The translations under genes and the position numbers were made by a program. DNA of 64,000 bases from Pseudorhodoplanes sp049324435 (GTDB lineage Bacteria > Pseudomonadota > Alphaproteobacteria > Rhizobiales > Xanthobacteraceae), in the NCBI GenBank assembly GCA_049324435.1, contig JBMOOQ010000018.1:14074-78073 (forward strand), in the 5' to 3' direction. Every line of letters starts with the position of its first letter. The stretch's first letter is position 1. This document shows, one piece after another, positions 45,623-53,720 of the stretch. The notes under the pieces are model-generated. The model saw only the letters and a program-made list of their open reading frames with translations. It was not told the origin of the DNA and did no database searches.

Positions 45623-45716
45623 GAGCAGCATCCCTTTCACGGCGGTTCCCGAACCAACCTGACGCCAGTCTATGCTTAATCCCGCCTTTACGTGAAACCG
45701 GCAATTTTGGACGGTA

Positions 45717-47363
45717 TTGCGTAGGGGCGTGCGTCCGTTGTCCTTCTCATCCAGAAAACTGATCGCGATCGCGGTCGGCATGCTGCTCGCAGGTGCCCCG
45801 ATCGCAGGTCTCAATATCTGGGTCGACAGCCTGCTGGTAAGGCAGAGCTCCAACGACGCGGAGACGTTTGCGCGCCGCTCGATCGAACTCGCCACCATGC
45901 GCCTCGGATCGGCACTTGCGCAGCTCGATCGTCTTGCAGAGAGCGGGGTCGACGGCTGCCGTCCCGATCAGATCGCGGCTCTTAAAGCGGCAACCTTGTC
46001 CGACCCGTGGGTCAAGCAATATGCGGTGCTGGGGCCGGCCGGACAGCCTCTTTGCAGCGACTTCGGTCTCACGGGTGTCGTCAAGGTGCTGTCGTCCCGC
46101 AAGGTTCAGGGCTCAACCGCCGAGATCGAAGTTGTGCAACTCGGCGATCGACCGGCGCGATTGATACGTCTGGTCAGACCGGTCGGACCGGCGAACAGTA
46201 TTGCGGCGCTGATCCTGCCCGATGTGCTGACGGCAAAAATCGGCTTGAAGGCGTCCGGACGCGAGGGCTACGGGCAACTGGCGCTGGTCGACGGGACCAT
46301 TGTCTCGGAGATCGGGGCGCGCCCATCCGACAGCGAGACATTGTCTGCCGTGACGCGCAATGCGCGCGTTAACGATCGCTTCGGCCTTCGGGTCGCGACC
46401 TCCTATCCGCAGATCGAAGGCGAAATCTCGCTCGACGAGTTGCGCGAGATCGCGGTCGCGATGACGGGCATCCTGTCGCTTGCGCTCGTTGCGCTCGCTC
46501 TGATTTTCCGGTTGCGACAGCACGACAACCCTGTCGCCGAGCTCGAGCGTGCATTGCGGAACGGCGAATTCGTTCCCTATTATCAGCCGATTGTCGATAT
46601 CACCAACGGGCGTCTGCGCGGCGCCGAAGTGCTGATGCGCTGGAAGAAGAGCGATGGCACGGTATTGCCACCCGCAGCCTTTATCCCGCTCGCGGAGTCC
46701 AGCGGTCTGATCGTGGCCATGACACGCAGCGTCATGAATCACGTTATCCGCGAAATGGGACTGGCATACTCGATCCGTCCCAAGCTGAAGCTTGGGTTCA
46801 ATTTGTCCGCGGAACATTTCTCGAGCGAGACCATCGTGCGCGACATGCGAAAGATTTTTGAACGGTCTCCGATTCGCTACTCGCAGATTTTCCTGGAGGT
46901 GACCGAACGCCAGCCGCTGGAAAACCTGAACCGGACCCGCCGGGTCATTGCTACGCTTCAGGACCTGGGCGTGCGCATCGCCATCGATGACGTTGGAGCG
47001 GGTCATGGCGGGCTCTCGTATATTCTGAAGCTCGGCGCCGATGTCATCAAGGTCGACAAGATGTTCGTCGATGCGCTCGGCAGCGATAATCATTCGAGTA
47101 CGATCATCGAAACGCTCGTCGATCTCGCCGAGAGCATGCGCATGGATATCATTGCCGAGGGTGTCGAGACCTTCGAGCAGGTTGTGGCGTTGCGTGAGCG
47201 CGGTATTCGTACGGCCCAGGGCTATGTTTTCGCCCCTCCGCTTCCGGGCTCGTCGTTCCTGAAACTCGTCGAAGCGATCGATCCGCGCAAGGATACCGAA
47301 GTTGCCGCCGAACTCGCCCCATTCCGGACGCTGCGGCCGAACGATTTCCCTTCGGTGGCCTGA
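45717..47363 (+). CDS. Membrane c-di-GMP phosphodiesterase (CSS-EAL type)
   Basis: This protein of up to 548 residues has a membrane helix (about 13-32), a periplasmic domain with Cys in GVDGCRPDQ and PLCSDFG that resembles the CSS redox motif, a second helix (about 238-262) and a C-terminal EAL domain (275-530). Catalytic motifs are present: AEVLMRW in place of EAL, NLSAEHF, LEVTERQP, AIDDVGAGHGGL, IKVDKMF and AEGVET, so it should hydrolyse c-di-GMP. The start is unclear among TTG 45717, GTG 45729 and TTG 45738; the last has AGGGG 10 nt upstream. Confidence 0.9.
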   Translation: MRRGVRPLSFSSRKLIAIAVGMLLAGAPIAGLNIWVDSLLVRQSSNDAETFARRSIELATMRLGSALAQLDRLAESGVDGCRPDQIAALKAATLSDPWVKQYAVLGPAGQPLCSDFGLTGVVKVLSSRKVQGSTAEIEVVQLGDRPARLIRLVRPVGPANSIAALILPDVLTAKIGLKASGREGYGQLALVDGTIVSEIGARPSDSETLSAVTRNARVNDRFGLRVATSYPQIEGEISLDELREIAVAMTGILSLALVALALIFRLRQHDNPVAELERALRNGEFVPYYQPIVDITNGRLRGAEVLMRWKKSDGTVLPPAAFIPLAESSGLIVAMTRSVMNHVIREMGLAYSIRPKLKLGFNLSAEHFSSETIVRDMRKIFERSPIRYSQIFLEVTERQPLENLNRTRRVIATLQDLGVRIAIDDVGAGHGGLSYILKLGADVIKVDKMFVDALGSDNHSSTIIETLVDLAESMRMDIIAEGVETFEQVVALRERGIRTAQGYVFAPPLPGSSFLKLVEAIDPRKDTEVAAELAPFRTLRPNDFPSVA

Positions 47364-47430
47364 TGGCGTTTGAATGCCTGCATCGACCGATGCTATGCTG
47401 ATCTAGGCATATGAATCGCGGAGAATAACG

Positions 47431-47739
47431 ATGGTTCGGGCGATGGCAGGGGCTGGCTGTCTGGCACTCGCGCTTGCAATGCCGGTACAGGAGGCTGCGG
47501 CACAGGAAAATATCCTTGGCGGCGCGCTGTTCGGCGGCGCCGCAGGCGCGATTATCGGCGGCGCGGTCGGTGGCCGTAGCGGGGCCGCAGCGGGCGCCAT
47601 TATCGGTGCCGGAACCGGAGCCGCGCTCGGCGCGCAAATGGAACGGCGGCGTACCGGCTTTTACTGGTATAATGGCCGGTGCTGGCAGCGTGACCGCGCC
47701 GGAAACTATCATCTGGTCGCGCGCGGCTATTGCGGTTGA
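47431..47739 (+). CDS. Exported glycine-zipper protein
   Basis: This 102-residue protein has a signal peptide (cleavage near EAAAQ). A glycine-zipper repeat follows (ALFGGAAGAIIGGAVGG then SGAAAGAIIGAGTGAALG). The C-terminus contains an aromatic Cys-bearing tail (GFYWYNGRCWQRD, ending YCG). Glycine zippers insert in membranes or self-assemble; the function here is unknown. GGAG lies 7-8 nt before the ATG. First of the run of small exported proteins. Confidence 0.8.
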   Translation: MVRAMAGAGCLALALAMPVQEAAAQENILGGALFGGAAGAIIGGAVGGRSGAAAGAIIGAGTGAALGAQMERRRTGFYWYNGRCWQRDRAGNYHLVARGYCG

Positions 47740-47852
47740 ACCGTCGTCAATCCGGGCCGGACGAGCGGCCCGATCGCCGCTCGTTTGCCTCACGATTGCC
47801 ATTGCCTGCGCGCAGGACTGATCGGGCGTCCCCAACGAGCATTCGCACATTC

Positions 47853-48269
47853 ATGAAAATTCCCGTTCTTGCCTTGGCGCTGACGATCCTGCCGGCGTCG
47901 CTCAGCCTTGCCCAGACTGCGCCTGCGGCGCCAAAATCTCTGCTTGAGAACGAGCAGATCCGGGTCCGTGAGATCAGGATGGCGCCCGGCGCCAAACAGC
48001 CTTCCGCCGCGCGTCCCAACACGTTTCTTTACGCCCTGACCGACGGGTCGATCGTCTTCACGCCGCCGGGGCGCAAGGGTTACGAACTCACCTTCAAGGC
48101 GGGCGAGGCGTTGTGGCTGCCGTCGCAAGAGACCGCCGCTTCCAATGAAGGCGACAAGGAAGTGCGGGCCTTGCTGGTCGAGATCAAGGGGCGGGCGCCA
48201 GCGGCCGCCAAGAAGGGCCGGGCGACCAAGGCAAAGAAAGGTTCAAAGAAGGGGGCGGCGAAGAGCTGA
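47853..48269 (+). CDS. Exported cupin-like protein with Lys-rich tail
   Basis: This 138-residue protein begins with a signal peptide (MKIPVLALALTILPASLSLA). The body (about 30-115) resembles a small cupin (IRVREIRMAPGAKQP, then FKAGEALWLPSQETA), without the usual His ligands. The last 25 residues are Lys/Ala/Gly-rich (KKGRATKAKKGSKKGAAKS). No ribosome site is clear. Function unknown. Confidence 0.72.
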   Translation: MKIPVLALALTILPASLSLAQTAPAAPKSLLENEQIRVREIRMAPGAKQPSAARPNTFLYALTDGSIVFTPPGRKGYELTFKAGEALWLPSQETAASNEGDKEVRALLVEIKGRAPAAAKKGRATKAKKGSKKGAAKS

Positions 48270-48341
48270 CAGCCGCTCCGTTGAAGGCTTGTGGGTTGCT
48301 GGATCCGATCGGGCGCGCCGGTCTTTTTTGGAGACTTTGCC

Positions 48342-48806
48342 ATGAACGTGGCCCTGGTTTTTGGACGTGTCCTCTTTGTTCTGGTGTTCATTCTGTCGGG
48401 TGCACAGAAGCTGATGGATGTGCAGAGCACCGCGAACCAGATTGCAGCCAAAATTCTGTTGCCTGACGCAGTCTCCGCCTACACGCCGCAATTGGAAGCT
48501 GCGACCGGGCTGACCACACCTTACATGCTCGCGATTCTGGCTATTGTGATCGAGATCGGCGCGGCGCTGATGATTGCGGCCAATCTCGGCGCGCGTGCCG
48601 GCGCGGTATTGCTGATCCTGTTCACGATTGCTGCAACCTGGTACTTCCATCCGTTCTGGACCATGGACGGTGCGGACCGGCAGGCGAACATGATCCAGTC
48701 GCTGAAGAACCTGTCGCTGATCGGCGGTCTGCTCATCATCTTCGCGGTTGGATCATGGCGGCCGGGCTATGATCGCTATCCAGAAGCTGCTACCGAGCGG
48801 ATGTGA
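48342..48806 (+). CDS. DoxX-family membrane protein
   Basis: This 154-residue protein has four membrane helices in the DoxX pattern: RVLFVLVFILSGAQKLMD, MLAILAIVIEIGAALMI, VLLILFTIAATWYFHPFW and LIGGLLIIFAVG. Family members link to respiratory quinone or sulfur redox functions but most are uncharacterised. GGAG lies 9 nt before ATG 48342; the longer frame to 48291 is not supported. Confidence 0.85.
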   Translation: MNVALVFGRVLFVLVFILSGAQKLMDVQSTANQIAAKILLPDAVSAYTPQLEAATGLTTPYMLAILAIVIEIGAALMIAANLGARAGAVLLILFTIAATWYFHPFWTMDGADRQANMIQSLKNLSLIGGLLIIFAVGSWRPGYDRYPEAATERM

Positions 48807-48826
48807 GCGAAGAAGGAGGAAGCCGC

Positions 48827-49093
48827 ATGCAGCATGGCACGACGCTTTTGACACTTGTGGTGGCGGCAATCTCCGCATCAGCCGCATTGTTGCCGACGCG
48901 CGCCGATGCGCAGCGCTATATCTACGATACGCAATACTGCGTCCGCACTTACGACGGTGCGACCGAGTGCGCGTATTTCACCCTTCGGCAGTGCCTTGCT
49001 GCGGCATCGGCGACCGGCGGCGATTGTGCGGTCAATCCGCGCTATTCCGGACAGCCCGAGCCGCGCGGCAAGGCGATGCGGCCGTATCGCTGA
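48827..49093 (+). CDS. Small secreted Cys-rich protein, DUF3551-like
   Basis: This 88-residue protein has a signal peptide (cleavage near ADA) and a short mature part with four Cys (YCVRTYDGATECAYFT, QCLAAASATGGDC) ending in NPRY. That Cys spacing and the NPxY end fit DUF3551, a family abundant in Bradyrhizobium relatives and of unknown function. A perfect AGGAGG is 6-8 nt before the ATG. A paralog lies at 52570 and a decayed copy at 52871. Confidence 0.82.
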   Translation: MQHGTTLLTLVVAAISASAALLPTRADAQRYIYDTQYCVRTYDGATECAYFTLRQCLAAASATGGDCAVNPRYSGQPEPRGKAMRPYR

Positions 49094-49125
49094 AACTGCA
49101 AAATCGCTGACACCGCAAAATAAAG

Positions 49126-49148
49126 GGGGCGACCAATTGGGCCGCCCC
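49126..49148 (+). terminator. Hairpin terminator after the DUF3551-like gene
   Basis: The stem ggggcgacc / ggccgcccc (8 of 9 paired) with a 5-nt loop is followed by AAGTTTGTT. It is 33 bp after the stop. Confidence 0.65.
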
Positions 49149-49395
49149 AAGTTTGTTACGCCACGCGGGAGGAACCTCTGCGGGATCGGCCCCCTCTACC
49201 GCCGGCCCCGCGTGACCGAATCAAACGGATATTCAAGGCAAGGATGCCTGAAAAATCGGCGGCGTCACCCATATTGTCCTACCGGGACTGTGGATTGCCT
49301 AAAATCGTTGCCGAGAGTCCACACCGCTTGCGACGAATGGGATCGCCGGGTGGGTCACACAGCTTGAAGGGCAGGGCGCTCGATAACCGGAAACG
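49149..49395. other. Intergenic stretch with no recognised gene
   Basis: Between the two terminators of the DUF3551-like and deacetylase genes I see no start with a ribosome site, no known RNA and no repeat. It contains some short frames only. Confidence 0.5.
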
Positions 49396-49424
49396 ACATC
49401 GCCGGGCAGGGCGCCCGGCGATGT
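49396..49424 (-). terminator. Terminator of the deacetylase gene
   Basis: A perfect 12-bp stem (acatcgccgggc / gcccggcgatgt) with a 5-nt loop lies 24 bp beyond the deacetylase stop on the minus strand; CGTTTCC follows. Confidence 0.8.
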
Positions 49425-49448
49425 CCAGTTTACGCCGATCGGATCGCG

Positions 49449-50324
49449 TTATTCGACGGTGCGGACCACGCTTGCCGTGGGGCGCTGATCGACCGTTGGA
49501 AGCTTGGCTTCCTTCTTGATCATTTCGTCGTATTTGGCGATGGACTGGACCGTGCCCTTCGCCCGCATGTGGACGATTTTGTAACCGCCATCCTTGAGCT
49601 GCTTCAGCAGCTCCGGCACGGCCTCGGCGGTGTGAGTCTGGAAATCGTGCATCAGGACGATGCCCTTGCCGTGCTTCTTCAGCTTGGCCATGACCGCGTT
49701 GACGACCTGCTCCGGACGCCGTGCCTTGAAGTCGAACGAATCCATGTCGGTCGAGAAGATCGCGATATTACGCTCGCCGAGATAGGTCACCAGTTCTGGC
49801 GGATGCTGCAGGGCGACGAACCGGAAGAAGGGCGCAGCCTGGCCGCCGAGCGAGGCGTTGATGGCGCTGATGCCCTTCTCGATCTCTTCCTTGGCCTGTT
49901 CGGGCGTGATGTTCTTGCGACCGAGGTTGGCATGGCTCCACGTGTGCGACCCGATCGTGTGCCCGCCTTCGGCGACTTGCTTGAGGATTTCCGGATAATA
50001 GGTCGCGTGCTTGCCGATGATGAAGAAGGTGGCCTTCACGCATTGATCGGCCAGCGCCGCCAGCACTTTCGGCGTGGTCGGCCAGGGGCCGTCATCGAAG
50101 GTCAGGATCACTTCATTGTTGCGCAGGAAGTCGTGCTGCTTGAAATGCTCAAAGCCGAAGCCAGGGCCGCCAGTGGTGTCGATTTCGACAGTGCGCGATA
50201 CGCCGAGCGCGTTCGGATTGGCGCATTTGGCACCCGCCGCTCCGGCGCCCGGTGTCTGTGCGAAAGCCGCACCGCCCGCCAGCGACGCGGAAACCAGGAT
50301 AGCGCATGCGAACGAGTGGCGCAT
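49449..50324 (-). CDS. Exported polysaccharide deacetylase (NodB homology)
   Basis: This 291-residue protein has a signal peptide (MRHSFACAILVSASLAGGAAFA) and a NodB domain. Metal and catalytic motifs are LTFDDGPWPTTP (Asp pair), HTIGSHTWSHANL (HxxxH) and VLMHDFQTHT near the C-terminus. It should remove acetyl groups from an N-acetylated glycan, such as peptidoglycan or a surface polymer. AGGGGG lies about 6 nt before ATG 50324. No glycan-synthesis genes are close. Confidence 0.9.
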   Translation of the reverse strand: MRHSFACAILVSASLAGGAAFAQTPGAGAAGAKCANPNALGVSRTVEIDTTGGPGFGFEHFKQHDFLRNNEVILTFDDGPWPTTPKVLAALADQCVKATFFIIGKHATYYPEILKQVAEGGHTIGSHTWSHANLGRKNITPEQAKEEIEKGISAINASLGGQAAPFFRFVALQHPPELVTYLGERNIAIFSTDMDSFDFKARRPEQVVNAVMAKLKKHGKGIVLMHDFQTHTAEAVPELLKQLKDGGYKIVHMRAKGTVQSIAKYDEMIKKEAKLPTVDQRPTASVVRTVE

Positions 50325-50558
50325 GATGGACCCCCTCATGAGTCGCGGACCGCGCGCGGCCCGCATGGCTTTGACACGGCATGGAAAGCCCGGCCTGCCA
50401 CAAGAGTCAACGAATCCTCAACGGCACCCCAGTGGGGATCGGGGATTATGGTTATTTCTGACACAGAAAACTCCTTCGCTTCAGCGGGTTATGGGAGGTC
50501 ATTGACCCGTTACGGGACATCGGCCAAACGCCGGCGGGGCCCGGCCCGTGAGGCGCGG

Positions 50559-51116
50559 TCAGCCTGAGAGCTGCCGCTCAATGGCCGCAACGAGGCGCGG
50601 GTCGGTCGGCTCGATCGCGGAGCCAAAAGCCGCAGCCAGCGTCCCGTCGCGGCCGATCAGATATTTGTGGAAGTTCCAGCGCGGCGTTTCCCCCGGAAGC
50701 TGGATCGCCGCCCAGCGATAGAACGGGTGCGCAGCGCCGCCCCTGACCGAGGTCTTTTCAGTCAGCGGGAAAGTCACGCCATGCCGGCGGGCGGTCCCCT
50801 GGATTTCGCTGGCATCTCCCGGTTCTTGTCCGCCGAAGTCGTTGGACGGCACGCCGAGCACGAGCAGGCCATGGCTCCGATAGCGCGTCCACAGGGCTTC
50901 GAGCCCCGCATATTGCGGCGTGTAGCCGCAAAGCGAGGCTGTATTGACCACCAGGACCGGCGATCCGGCCTTATCCGCGAGCCGAATGACCTGTCCGTCG
51001 AGGGTCTTGAAGGAGAATCCGAAGGCCGTGGCGCGGCTGATGGCCGGGGCTTGAGCCTGCACCGGCGCGAGAGGCGCAGCAAATACCAGCGCGAGGAGGT
51101 GCCGACGGTCGATCAT
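50559..51116 (-). CDS. Exported glutathione-peroxidase-family protein
   Basis: This 185-residue protein has a signal peptide (MIDRRHLLALVFAAPLAPVQA) and a GPx fold: the peroxidatic C63 in NTASLCGYTPQY, the segment GVPSNDFGGQEPG with Gln, and RWNFHKYLIG with Trp-Asn. Cys-type bacterial GPx usually use thioredoxin. Export to the periplasm is less common and suggests defence against extracytoplasmic peroxides. FNQF is replaced by SNDF. Confidence 0.88.
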   Translation of the reverse strand: MIDRRHLLALVFAAPLAPVQAQAPAISRATAFGFSFKTLDGQVIRLADKAGSPVLVVNTASLCGYTPQYAGLEALWTRYRSHGLLVLGVPSNDFGGQEPGDASEIQGTARRHGVTFPLTEKTSVRGGAAHPFYRWAAIQLPGETPRWNFHKYLIGRDGTLAAAFGSAIEPTDPRLVAAIERQLSG

Positions 51117-51245
51117 GCGAGATCCTTGAAGTCCCTAACAGGGTGCCGCCCGCAGCCGAAGCCACATGCTCGTGAGCGGGGCTTGGATCGCCGGTGGAAC
51201 CGGGCGGGAAAGAAATCGTTGTTATTCGTTGTGTATGAGTGCGTG

Positions 51246-51728
51246 ATGAAACTCAGTCCGTTCAGCGTCTCGTTTGACGGCCCTCTCAATCAGGCCGAGA
51301 GGCGGCGCGGGAGAATCGCGGCGGTTGCGCTTTTTGGCGCAATTCTTTTCATGCTGTCAGGCGGTATACCCAAACTGCTCAACGCCGGTTCGGGGGTGCT
51401 CGCGGCATGGACCAATGGCAGGCCGCAGGTCTCGACGACGGGGGTCGGATCGATTGATGACGCGACGAACGCCGACGTCCCGGTCAAATTCGTCCTCGAT
51501 GCGACTGTTTCGGTGCAGGCAGAGGCGATCATTGCAAAACCGAAGCGCGAGGGGCGCACATCCGATACCACGGCGGGCGTGACGCCGAGGCAGCGCAAGC
51601 AGCCCCAGTACAGTCGACAGATTCGAGAACCGGCACGGATACAAGACGACGCGGCAGTCGAACGCCGCTGGAGAGAGCGCGCAGCCGAGATCGAGCGGCG
51701 CGCTCCCCGTAACGACTTCCTCCGCTGA
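51246..51728 (+). CDS. Hypothetical single-pass membrane protein
   Basis: This 160-residue protein has a short N-terminal region, one membrane helix (IAAVALFGAILFMLSGGIP, about residues 19-37) and an extracytoplasmic or cytoplasmic tail rich in Arg, Gln and Glu (QREP, RRWRERAAEIERR). I do not recognise it. The ribosome site is weak (GAGTGCGTG). A strong shared terminator follows it. Confidence 0.55.
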   Translation: MKLSPFSVSFDGPLNQAERRRGRIAAVALFGAILFMLSGGIPKLLNAGSGVLAAWTNGRPQVSTTGVGSIDDATNADVPVKFVLDATVSVQAEAIIAKPKREGRTSDTTAGVTPRQRKQPQYSRQIREPARIQDDAAVERRWRERAAEIERRAPRNDFLR

Positions 51729-51744
51729 GCGCCAGGCGCAGCGC

Positions 51745-51775
51745 AAATCACCGGCTGCATGGAAGCCGGTGATTT
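51745..51775. terminator. Bidirectional terminator
   Basis: A perfect 12-bp stem (aaatcaccggct / agccggtgattt) with a 7-nt loop lies between the convergent genes at 51728 and 51796. Confidence 0.85.
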
Positions 51776-51795
51776 AATGCCCTGATTTTCTTCGA

Positions 51796-52170
51796 TCAGT
51801 GACAGTTGCGCTTGCCATACCCGCCGTAACCGCCATGCCCGTACGATACCTTGCGCACCGGAGGAGCAAATTTCGGCTCCGCAAATTTGGGCTCAGGTGC
51901 CGCGACGATCGCGTTGGGGGCGACCTTCGGGGCGACGATCTTCGGAGCGGCTTCCGGCGCGGGGGCGGCATCCGACGCGGGAGCGTCGGCGGCGGGAGCT
52001 TCGCCTTCGGCCTTGGCCGGAGCCGGGTCGGCGGCAATCGCCGGAGCCTTCGCCACTTGCGTCGGAGCCGGCAGAACCTGGATTTGCCGGGTCGGACCCT
52101 GCTGCGCCTGTGCGGACACGGCCATAACGGCCAGGATCGCGGCGGCGAGGGCGGTCTTTGTAATGGTCAT
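51796..52170 (-). CDS. Secreted Ala/Pro-rich protein with TRQIQVLPAP segment
   Basis: This 124-residue protein has a signal peptide (MTITKTALAAAILAVMAVSA). The mature start is QQGPTRQIQVLPAP, followed by an Ala/Pro/Glu linker of about 60 residues and a Gly/Tyr/His tail (VSYGHGGYGGYGKRNCH). AGGGA lies 10 nt before ATG 52170. A second protein at 53721-54278 has the same order and the same 14-residue segment (one change). Function unknown. Confidence 0.75.
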   Translation of the reverse strand: MTITKTALAAAILAVMAVSAQAQQGPTRQIQVLPAPTQVAKAPAIAADPAPAKAEGEAPAADAPASDAAPAPEAAPKIVAPKVAPNAIVAAPEPKFAEPKFAPPVRKVSYGHGGYGGYGKRNCH

Positions 52171-52569
52171 GGCTGTGTTCCCTGAGAGGTGAAGCGTTGA
52201 TGACCGTTCGTCGCCGGGGCGCTCGGATGGGTTCAATGCGGGCAAGCGTCTTTTTCGGACCGGCGTTGAGACTGGAGTAACCAGCCGGACAGACTGAAGC
52301 GAACGCGGCGCCTCTCGGCGCGACCAACGCAAAAATCCAAACGTGTTCTGAGGCTGACATGTCCGCCGAGCGGCTTATTCAGATGACAGGCTTTTTACTG
52401 GCGCTGACCGGCAGCCTCACACTGTGTGTCGTGTTGGTATGATAGTCTTTGAACCGAACCCGTCAGACCCGCGACCAATGTCCGATCTGCGCCGCATCTC
52501 GCTCGTTTCGGAACACGTTCCGTGCTTGATTGCCGCGGCGGCAGACAAAACACGAGCCGGAGAGACAAG
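52171..52569. other. Divergent intergenic region with a possible 27-residue frame
   Basis: This region of about 400 bp between two secreted-protein genes should hold their promoters. Apart from the small membrane frame at 52359-52442 I see no gene, known RNA or long inverted repeat. Confidence 0.45.
52359..52442 (+). CDS. Possible 27-residue membrane microprotein
   Basis: ATG 52359 follows GAGG by 5 nt and encodes MSAERLIQMTGF, then a hydrophobic stretch (LLALTGSL, TLCVVLV) to TGA at 52440. One membrane helix would span residues 11-27. Length alone gives little support; the ribosome site and hydrophobicity are the only evidence. Confidence 0.3.
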   Translation: MSAERLIQMTGFLLALTGSLTLCVVLV

Positions 52570-52788
52570 ATGAAGTTCCTCGCAATTGCCGCTGTGGCCG
52601 GCGCCACCCTGCTGTCGGGAGCCGTTCCGTCATCGGCTTCCGTCGAATATCCCTGGTGCATCATCACCGGCGGCCGTGACGGCGGCGTCATGAGCTGCGG
52701 TTACGTCAGCTACGCGCAATGCATGCAGACCCGCATCGGGACTGACATGTGCGTCCAGAATCCGCGTTATACCGGGCCGCGCCGCTGA
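52570..52788 (+). CDS. Small secreted DUF3551-like protein
   Basis: This 72-residue protein has a signal peptide (MKFLAIAAVAGATLLSGAV) and mature segments WCIITGGRDGGVMSCGYVS, QCMQTRIGTDMCVQNPRYTG with four Cys. It is the same family as the protein at 48827. GGAGA lies 6 nt before ATG 52570; a hairpin terminator follows 15 bp after the stop and a decayed copy lies directly downstream. Confidence 0.82.
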   Translation: MKFLAIAAVAGATLLSGAVPSSASVEYPWCIITGGRDGGVMSCGYVSYAQCMQTRIGTDMCVQNPRYTGPRR

Positions 52789-52803
52789 GGCCGAAGCGCG
52801 TCG

Positions 52804-52827
52804 CCGCAGCGGTCCTTGCCGCTGCGG
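52804..52827 (+). terminator. Hairpin terminator
   Basis: A perfect 9-bp stem (ccgcagcgg / ccgctgcgg) with a 6-nt loop lies 15 bp after the DUF3551-like gene. Confidence 0.7.
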
Positions 52828-52870
52828 AACTGCTTGGAGCCGGCGGCGGGTCAGCCTCTACCGAGATCGT

Positions 52871-52997
52871 GTACCCTGACGCATCATTTTCGGCGGCCGG
52901 TCCGGCATTTTGAGCTGCGGTTTCGTCAGTTTTGAGCAGTGCCTACAGACCCGGATTAGTACCGACATAGTGTGTCCAGCATCCGCTACCGGGCTCC
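52871..52997 (+). pseudogene. Decayed duplicate of the DUF3551-like gene
   Basis: This stretch matches 52648-52788 closely at the DNA level: ggcggccg blocks, agctgcggtttcgtcag and cagacccg. It still reads SCGFVSFEQCLQTRISTD, against SCGYVSYAQCMQTRIGTD in the intact gene. It has no start or signal peptide, a stop-like TGA at the former ATG-A, a one-base insertion before the last Cys and a short deletion near the end. Confidence 0.8.
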
Positions 52998-53095
52998 GGC
53001 ACCACGTGCGTCCCGCCGGACCAGGACATGGAACCGATGAAGGCCTCTGTCGTTGCTGGTGCGGTCTTTATGATCGCCCGCGGTGGAGGTTCAAT

Positions 53096-53614
53096 GTGAC
53101 GAAGATCTTATGCGGCCTGGCGGCGCTGGCACTTGCTGCACTTCCGATAACCGGTGCTGGTGCAGCGGACGAGCCGGATCTGATCTTCAAGCGCTCGACC
53201 GTGTTCAAATGGATATCGCCAAACGATAAGCTTGCAACCTATGGCCTCGACGACCCCGAGGTTGATGGCGTCGCCTGCCACTTTACCGTGCCGGAACGCG
53301 GCGGCTTCAAGGGCTGGCTCGGACTCGCCGAGGAAGTGTCGGACATTTCGCTGGCCTGCCGTCAGATCGGTCCGATCAGGTTCAAGGCGAAGTTCGAACA
53401 GGGCGAGGATGTGTTTCGGACCCGCCGCTCGCTGTTCTTCAAGAAGATGCAGATCGTTCGCGGCTGCGACGTGAAGCGCAACGTGCTGGTCTATATGGTC
53501 TATTCCGACCGCCTGATCGAAGGCTCGCCGAAAAATTCGACCTCAAGCGTTCCGATCATGCCGTGGGGCGTGCAGACCGAGGTGCCGAGATGCGCAGACT
53601 ACGTTGAGAAGTGA
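53096..53614 (+). CDS. creA: CreA family exported protein
   Basis: This 172-residue protein has a signal peptide (cleavage near GAGAA) and the CreA domain: VFKWISPNDKLATYGLDDPEVDGVACHFT, then a stretch ending SLACRQIGP and FFKKMQIVRGCDVKRNVLVYMVYSD. CreA is widespread in proteobacteria and its function is unknown. GTG 53096 is chosen because GGAGG lies 6 nt upstream and the signal peptide starts there. Confidence 0.88.
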   Translation: MTKILCGLAALALAALPITGAGAADEPDLIFKRSTVFKWISPNDKLATYGLDDPEVDGVACHFTVPERGGFKGWLGLAEEVSDISLACRQIGPIRFKAKFEQGEDVFRTRRSLFFKKMQIVRGCDVKRNVLVYMVYSDRLIEGSPKNSTSSVPIMPWGVQTEVPRCADYVEK

Positions 53615-53659
53615 TGCGTGCTTGCAGCGATGTGATATCGCGCATGACCTCGAAATCGA

Positions 53660-53682
53660 AACGGCGCCACATGGGCGCCGTT
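53660..53682. terminator. Bidirectional terminator
   Basis: A perfect 9-bp stem (aacggcgcc / ggcgccgtt) with a 5-nt loop lies between creA and the convergent secreted-protein gene. Confidence 0.75.
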
Positions 53683-53720
53683 GAAGTTGCCATGACCGGC
53701 GATTTTGCGATGACCATGGG

